Origin: Knoxdaviesia capensis
Taxonomy: Eukaryota > Ascomycota > Sordariomycetes > Microascales > Gondwanamycetaceae
Reading direction: 5' to 3'
DNA: 64,000 bases
NCBI GenBank assembly: GCA_001510575.1
Contig: LNGK01000003.1
Coordinates: 1,107,755 to 1,171,754 of the forward strand
In this document: positions 60,164-64,000 of the stretch, piece after piece
How positions within the stretch are numbered: the first letter of the stretch is position 1
How the letters are laid out: each line of letters opens with the position of its first letter
Translations under genes and position numbers: made by a program
Notes under the pieces: model-generated
Database searches by the model: none
Seen by the model: the letters and a program-made list of their open reading frames with translations, nothing else
Told to the model about the DNA's origin: nothing

Positions 60164-63100
60164 CCCCTTCTTAGTCGGAACGTCATATACTAGTAGTCCC
60201 GCGTACCTCTTAAATAGCACTCTTCCTAATAGCTTAGTCAGCACATCCGCTAATTATTCTACCGTAGGTACGTATTATACTCTAATATTAAGTTCCTATA
60301 CTCGGTCGATAGTAGAGTAAAGAGGCGTGCCGACGTATTTTAGGTTCGGATAGTAAGTAGGTTTCGTGACGGCGGTAATAGTAGCGGTATTATCCTCCTA
60401 TAGGACGATATTCCTAATATAAAAGTTAAGCTCGGTTAACAAATATTAAAGCTATACTAGGTAGCATATAATCTCTCGTAACGCGTAGATCTCGGCTTCA
60501 GCGGAAGAGTCGGTAGTCCGCCTCTACCGTTTACTATACTAGCTAATAGGGTTATTATTAAGTATAATAACGTAGCCGGTGGTTAATTTAAATTCGGCGT
60601 CTTCGGTATTACCGTATAAGGCATCGGCCCAGGCGTTCAGTATCTAATCTTACGCCGTAGGACTCCGTCGGTAGGTAATCCCCTTCTAAGTATATCCGGC
60701 AAGGTACCGTAGTATACGCTTCAGACCTTTAGCGTGTATGATTCGTAGGTCGTAAGAGAAGCGCGCGTGCTAATATATAACGTAGGCCACGTTAGGTCGG
60801 GTCTTTCCTATAAGGTATAAGAGCTTTCCTATTATTCGATAGTATAAGCCTTAATCGGTAGGTTATATATCTTTATACTCGGGGGGTAAAAAGGTAACTA
60901 GCTCTATTAGCGTAGTCACGGTTCGGTAATTTAAAAGCTAGAACTCCTCTAGCATATCTCTAATATAGGTATCCTAGCTAATTAAGATGCTATCGTTCTC
61001 GATCTTAATAGCTATTCCTAGGAGCTATTCGGGCTCTCCTTAGCACTTAGAGATTAGGATACTTACTAGGTCTTTCTCGAATTAATCGGCTATAGATTTA
61101 TTAAGGGAAAGGATTAGTAGGTCGTCGACGTAAGAAGAGATAACTACTCGGGTCTAGGGGTTATAGTAGGTTACGTCGTTAGCCTATAAAGGCTTAAATC
61201 CGATTATTATAAGTACCTCTCGGAAGCGAATCTACTACTATCTTCCTAACTACTTTAATCTATATAGTAGTTTTAGTAGAATAAAATACTACTAAGCGCT
61301 TCCTAACTTCTATCCGACCTTTAGGGCCTCCTCGGGATATTCGTCTAGGTACTTACGTATTATAGGCTTAGGGATAACATAGATCGTTTCCTTAAGCTCT
61401 CCTTATAAGTAGGTAGAGACTACGTCTATCTACCGTAGGGTAGCTCTCGTCTTAACTACGAGGGCTAACAGGATCCTCTACGTATCCGGGGTCGCGGTCG
61501 ATACGAATATTTCGTAGAAGTCGATGCCTTCTCGTTATTAAAAGCCTCGAGCGTACTATCTTACTTTCTTCTTAGTTTCGTTACCCTCCGCGTTAGTCTT
61601 CTATCGAAAGGCGAGCTTCGTAGTAATCGGTTTCTTTAGAGGCTTTCCCTATATCACCTTAAAAGTCTTTATCTTAATAACCTTCCGAAATTTAGTCCTA
61701 ATAGCTTCTATCTAGGTTCCCATAGCTTTCTAATCTCGCTAAGGGTCACGCTTTAATACTTCGTTAGTATTACGTAGGTAGATTAAATCGGATACTACTA
61801 TAAAAGTGCTTCCCGGTAGTTAGTCGCCGGCTAATTCGTTAAGGTCTTCGAGTTCATCCGGTCTTAAGCGGCTCTCGTCAGTAATAAGAGGATTCGCGGT
61901 CGTAACTTCCTCGTCGTCTAATAAGTTCCACGTATTAGACGGTTCTAATACGGCCGTTAGCTCCGATACCCCAGATAGCTCCGGCACGCTAGATAGCTCT
62001 AATACGCTAGATATCCCCTTCTTAGGGATACTACTACTAGTAGTAGCGCTAGCTTTCGACTAACGTAGCGCTCCTAGAGGGTGAGATCGAACGTACTTTC
62101 TATGTAAAAGCTTATAGATACGTTCCTAAAACCGGATATCCTTAGTAACATATACCTATCCGAATTCTAGAATCCATACTCTATAAAGATAGCGGCCTTA
62201 GTATCTAACTAGGATACCTTCCACGCCCGTAGGTGCTAGCTTAGTGTTTTAGTTATCGAATTTAGCGCTTAATATCTTCTATCGCTAGAGGGGGTTTATA
62301 TATACGATACACTTAGAACCTAGTATTCGAAGGTGTAACATATCAACCTTCTCGTATATCCCGTAAGCCTTCTAAAAGGCGCCGATTAGCGTATTAAAGC
62401 GCCTAGAGATAACCGTCCGATTAAGCATATAGACTACCGCGGTTATAATCTTATCCTATAGCTCCGGCGGGATGCTCTCGGTAATAACGGTTACTCTAGT
62501 CTTTTATAAGACCTCGCGGATGCTACGCTCGATACGCCCGTTCTCGGCTAAGTAGTATAGAGGCGATATCATATACTCGATTCCCTACTCGTTATAGTAA
62601 GTAGCTAGCTTCTTAGTACCGACGTCGGTACCGTTATCGCTATAGAGCTTCTTAGGCTTCCGGCCTAGCTCTAGCGCCTATCTCTTAACGGTCTTCCGGA
62701 TATATATAAGTATATCACTCTTCCGGGCCGTTATATAAACCGATCGTCGGCTCGTCGCCTTATCATATACTAATGAGAAGTAGCTATTCCCGCTCGTAGA
62801 TACCGGTCGCATAGTACCTATATCTATATAGATAACCTCCCCGGGCACCTTAGAGGGTACTTTAGAGTCTAGTAGTTTAAAAGACGTTATCTTTCTAAAC
62901 TCGTAGGCGCTATAAGGCTCGATAAGTCCGGTTACCTTCTTAACTAGAGAACTAGTAACCGCCTTAACTATTCGGGATATAGCTACCCTTCCGGGGTAGC
63001 ATAGGCGCTAGTATATAAGAGCCTCGCTCTCTAAGAGCGTACGTGGGGATACGTTAGCGTATGCGGTGCCGTTAACTTCGGTATATAAGGCATAGCCTTC

Positions 63101-64000
63101 CTCGCGAGGAAGCTCGTCTATAGTCGCATAGGCCTTAGGGCCTTCCTTTACTTCTAACGTAAAGCCTCTTTCTACCGGAAAGATAGTAGTAATAACCTTA
63201 TCCTTAATTATTAGCCGGTCTACTACTAGAACGCACCCCTTCTTATACTAAATGATTCCGGAGATAACGTTAATAGGAAAGGTAGGGTAATACTAGACGT
63301 TAGTGATCCTAAGGTTAGATCCGTCCTTTATCCGGAGTTAAATAGTTCTAATGTATTAAACTCCCGATGATCCGCTCCCTAACTTAATCGAATTAGTAAA
63401 AGTCTTTAGGGATCCTCGCTTAAACTAAGATAGGTCGTTTAAAATATAGGAATCCGAACCTATATTATAAATCTAATTTATACGGATATAGTATACGGGG
63501 TAAGGCTTAAAGGGTCGTTAGTCTATAGCGGTATAGGTAGTGCCGTAGAGGGTAGTCGACTCCTCTAGCTTAGCGTCCTTCGGAGGCTTATTACCTTTGC
63601 CCTCGGTAGGCTTCTTAGTAGAAGTCGTGGTATTCGCGGCTCCTAGCTTATAAGTCTTCTCTTTACTATTCGCCTTCGCTCGGTACTCACTTATAATATG
63701 ACTTTTTAAGCCGTACTAATAGTATTAAATATCACTCTTCTTCCGGATAGGGATACTACCGGCGGTAGGCTTAGGGGAGGGGGGGGTATGGTAGTCGGGT
63801 TTCTTCGCGCTATTATCCTTCTTCCGGTTAGGAGGATATCTAGACTACTACTAGCGCGTAACGCGGTTCACATTCTCGGCTATGTATTTAGATATAGCCG
63901 TAATAAGGGCGGCCTTATCGTCGATATCCTTATTAAAACTCTTTAGGATAGCGCGGAGGTCTCTATTAAGCTTAGGGTAGTAGGTAGTGATGTGATAGTA
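60164..64000 (-). pseudogene. Copia gag-pol, partial and RIP-damaged
   Basis: Minus-strand order: zinc knuckle near 63690-63730 (YQYGLKSHIISEY, Cys now Tyr), integrase SDNGTD near 62630, RT ARGF..REGIDFYEIF near 61505-61555 with RQIDVV following, and RT catalytic SSYVDDLLI at 61108-61137. RNase H should lie near 60.4-60.9 kb. Scattered TAA/TAG replace Gln/Trp codons. The 5' end lies outside the window. Confidence 0.88.

Larger units (their letters stand above)
59821..64000 (-). mobile_element. Ty1/Copia element copy 2, lightly RIPped, runs off the window
   Basis: The 3' LTR is 59821-60163; the internal region extends past the window end. It is collinear with copy 1 but keeps many CA/TG, so it is a later insertion or was less exposed to RIP. 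Frames still contain TAA/TAG, so it is probably inactive. Confidence 0.93.

Overview
The window is nuclear DNA of a filamentous ascomycete (Pezizomycotina). Three things show this: a spliced DEAD-box helicase gene of the DHH1 type with two short fungal introns (GT..AG, CTAAC branch sites), a TTAGGG-type telomere motif, and about 51 kb of repeat-induced point mutation (RIP) in which CpA and TpG are almost absent while CpG is kept. The helicase reads closest to Eurotiomycete DHH1 from memory; that placement is inference.

Layout. 1-6.3 kb is ordinary sequence: a decayed gene (119-582), a small CxxC-type protein gene (1038-1340), and DHH1 (2815-4650) with long pyrimidine-rich flanks. 6.3-8.4 kb is a lightly mutated transposon graveyard with a gag zinc knuckle, a Ty1/Copia reverse transcriptase fragment and a 39-bp direct repeat. 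From about 8.45 to 59.8 kb the base composition changes abruptly to RIP-saturated DNA with no intact gene.

Inside the RIP block I resolve three copies of one Ty3/Gypsy family with 283-bp LTRs: C (9628-16783, truncated, +), A (16861-27128, +) and B (32697-42533, -). A and B are complete, each flanked by a 4-bp duplication CTAT/ATAG. Both are 9837 bp once a 431-bp assembly duplication in A is removed, and both carry a third reading frame between pol and the 3' LTR. B is inserted in a minus-strand fossil that I read as a fungal telomere-linked RecQ-like helicase gene (44.8-42.5 kb and 32.7-29.9 kb). Around it lie a 41-bp satellite (27.1-29.8 kb) and a 236-bp tandem array (44.8-47.9 kb, with a 347-n gap).

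The right end looks subtelomeric. A large imperfect palindrome is centred on a single n at 57983, where head-to-head arrays of a telomere-like decamer (TTACTTAGGG) meet. Its arms hold a 13-bp minisatellite, two TTAGGG units, and on the left a 69-bp array. The left arm is split by a full-length RIPped Ty1/Copia element (49192-54836, minus strand, 5-bp duplication ACGTT); the right arm preserves the empty site. The right arm ends at a second, much less mutated copy of the same Copia family (59821 to beyond the window).

Biologically, one housekeeping gene sits next to a silenced, nested, probably heterochromatic and subtelomere-like block. The single n and nn runs fall at or near repeat joins, so part of the architecture may be scaffolding.
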